Below, piece after piece: positions 63,331-64,000 of a stretch of 64,000 nt of DNA. This DNA comes from Acidobacteriota bacterium. Its GTDB lineage: Bacteria; Acidobacteriota; Terriglobia; Terriglobales; Acidobacteriaceae. The position numbers and the translations under genes are program-made. Numbering within the stretch: position 1 is the stretch's first letter; each line of letters begins with the position of its first letter. The notes under the pieces were generated by a model. The model had not been told where the DNA came from and ran no database searches. It saw only the letters and a list, made by a program, of their open reading frames with translations. The DNA lies in the NCBI GenBank assembly GCA_018268915.1, contig JAFDVQ010000005.1, positions 186,001-250,000 on the forward strand, in the 5' to 3' direction.

Positions 63331-64000
63331 TCAACTGCGCCTGCTCGAGACATCCGCTTCGTACCTTCGCACGCTGTGGAGCCACTCGCTCCCTGCGGGA
63401 ACATTTTTGGTGTTGCAGTAATATTCCCACACGGCCGTCCACGGCAGGGACTTTGCTTCTTCCATCAGCGCCAGACGTGCTGTGTAATCGAACCTGCACT
63501 CCGCCTTCTTCAGATCATCGCGAGGTTCAAGCATCGCAAACAACAAAGCTTTTCTGAAATTTCTTGTTCCGATCACCCACGCGGCGATCCGGTTGATACT
63601 CGCATCGAAGAAGTCCAGCCCAACGTTGACCCTGTTGAGGCCGTCGGACCTGACGATCTCCTGCGCGATCGCAATAGTCGGATCGTCAAACAGGACAACG
63701 TGGTCGCTATCCCACCGGACTGGCCGCGACACATGGAGCAAAATCTCATCCAGGAAGCAAAGGCACGTCGAAATCTTGTCCGCCACATTCTCAGTGGGAT
63801 GAAAATGCCCCGCATCCAGGCAGAGAAGAGTTTTGCGAGTCGCTGCGTACGCCATATAGAACTCGTTTGAGCCCACAGTGCAACTCTCCGCTCCGATTCC
63901 AAACAGCTTTCCTTCAACAGCTACCTTGTGATGCTTACCTTCCATCGCGCTGAGTACGGCATCGAGAGATGAAATCAGTCTCTTCCGCGGCTCCAACCGC
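63331..64000 (-). CDS. rhaA: L-rhamnose isomerase, C-terminal half (cut by the window edge)
   Basis: About 222 residues, the C-terminal half of an enzyme normally about 420 long; the frame runs on past position 64000. RhaA interconverts L-rhamnose and L-rhamnulose. [60 protein letters not shown] and [20 protein letters not shown] carry the metal ligands and the substrate-binding core. An internal TTG near 63996 is not the real start. The regulator gene lies downstream. Confidence 0.95.
   Translation of the reverse strand, partial: RLEPRKRLISSLDAVLSAMEGKHHKVAVEGKLFGIGAESCTVGSNEFYMAYAATRKTLLCLDAGHFHPTENVADKISTCLCFLDEILLHVSRPVRWDSDHVVLFDDPTIAIAQEIVRSDGLNRVNVGLDFFDASINRIAAWVIGTRNFRKALLFAMLEPRDDLKKAECRFDYTARLALMEEAKSLPWTAVWEYYCNTKNVPAGSEWLHSVRRYEADVSSRRS

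Noticed and set aside
1..64000. CRISPR arrays, insertion sequences or prophage genes
   Set aside because: No regularly spaced repeats, transposase-like proteins or phage structural genes were seen on either strand.

Overview
The window looks like chromosomal DNA of a soil Acidobacteriota, probably class Terriglobia. This is an inference from gene content: a 1,200-residue TonB-dependent receptor with an N-terminal carboxypeptidase-regulatory-like domain, an anti-sigma factor ending in a TonB-like domain, secreted Tat-dependent Gfo/Idh/MocA and GH31 proteins, many plant-glycan hydrolases, and the orphan Ser-Ile-Leu-Trp-Gly repeat remnant. Many genes start with TTG or GTG behind good Shine-Dalgarno sequences (metK, hppA, GH3, GH39, the sugar-acid genes).

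1-25 kb is mostly housekeeping: the tail of a GNAT acetyltransferase, a flavin-binding split-barrel protein, a divergent membrane pyrophosphatase, a GT39-like membrane glycosyltransferase, a MacB/FtsX-type permease, a small RodZ-like protein, metK, a SpoIIE-type phosphatase and an alpha-carbonic-anhydrase-like protein without two of its zinc ligands. A probable minus-strand operon rnc-lepB-lepB-asmA-HAD follows, then a beta-barrel protein, a TPR protein, an ECF sigma/anti-sigma pair, a broken GT87 gene, tRNA-Ala(GGC) and a DUF47/PiT phosphate-uptake pair.

25-35.7 kb holds a Tat-exported oxidoreductase with a GH27 alpha-galactosidase, a 1,432-residue protein joining two haem-c motifs, a terpenoid-cyclase-like toroid and HEAT repeats, and two Tad-type pilus proteins. 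A 20-bp perfect palindrome of Crp/Fnr type and a headless Ser-Ile-Leu-Trp-Gly repeat fragment lie beyond them.

35.7-64 kb is a deoxysugar and plant-glycan utilisation region. A four-gene operon (MFS transporter, L-rhamnonate-dehydratase-like enolase, AraD1/GguC protein, HIBADH-family dehydrogenase) lies divergent from a Tat-secreted GH31. An SDR/MFS pair, a PA14-containing GH3, RhaT, a TPR protein, the TonB receptor, a fucose/arabinose-isomerase-like protein with a GH39, a GH106 alpha-L-rhamnosidase, RhaM, a regulator joining an IclR-type DNA-binding domain to a sugar-binding domain, and the C-terminal half of RhaA complete it. The genes suggest that rhamnosides are cleaved outside the cytoplasm and that L-rhamnose enters by RhaT, is epimerised by RhaM and is isomerised by RhaA. 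The enolase operon could be a second, non-phosphorylating route. Similar sequences about 55-75 bases before the start codons of rhaT and the GH106 gene, with a weaker copy before the GH39 gene, are candidate operators for the regulator.
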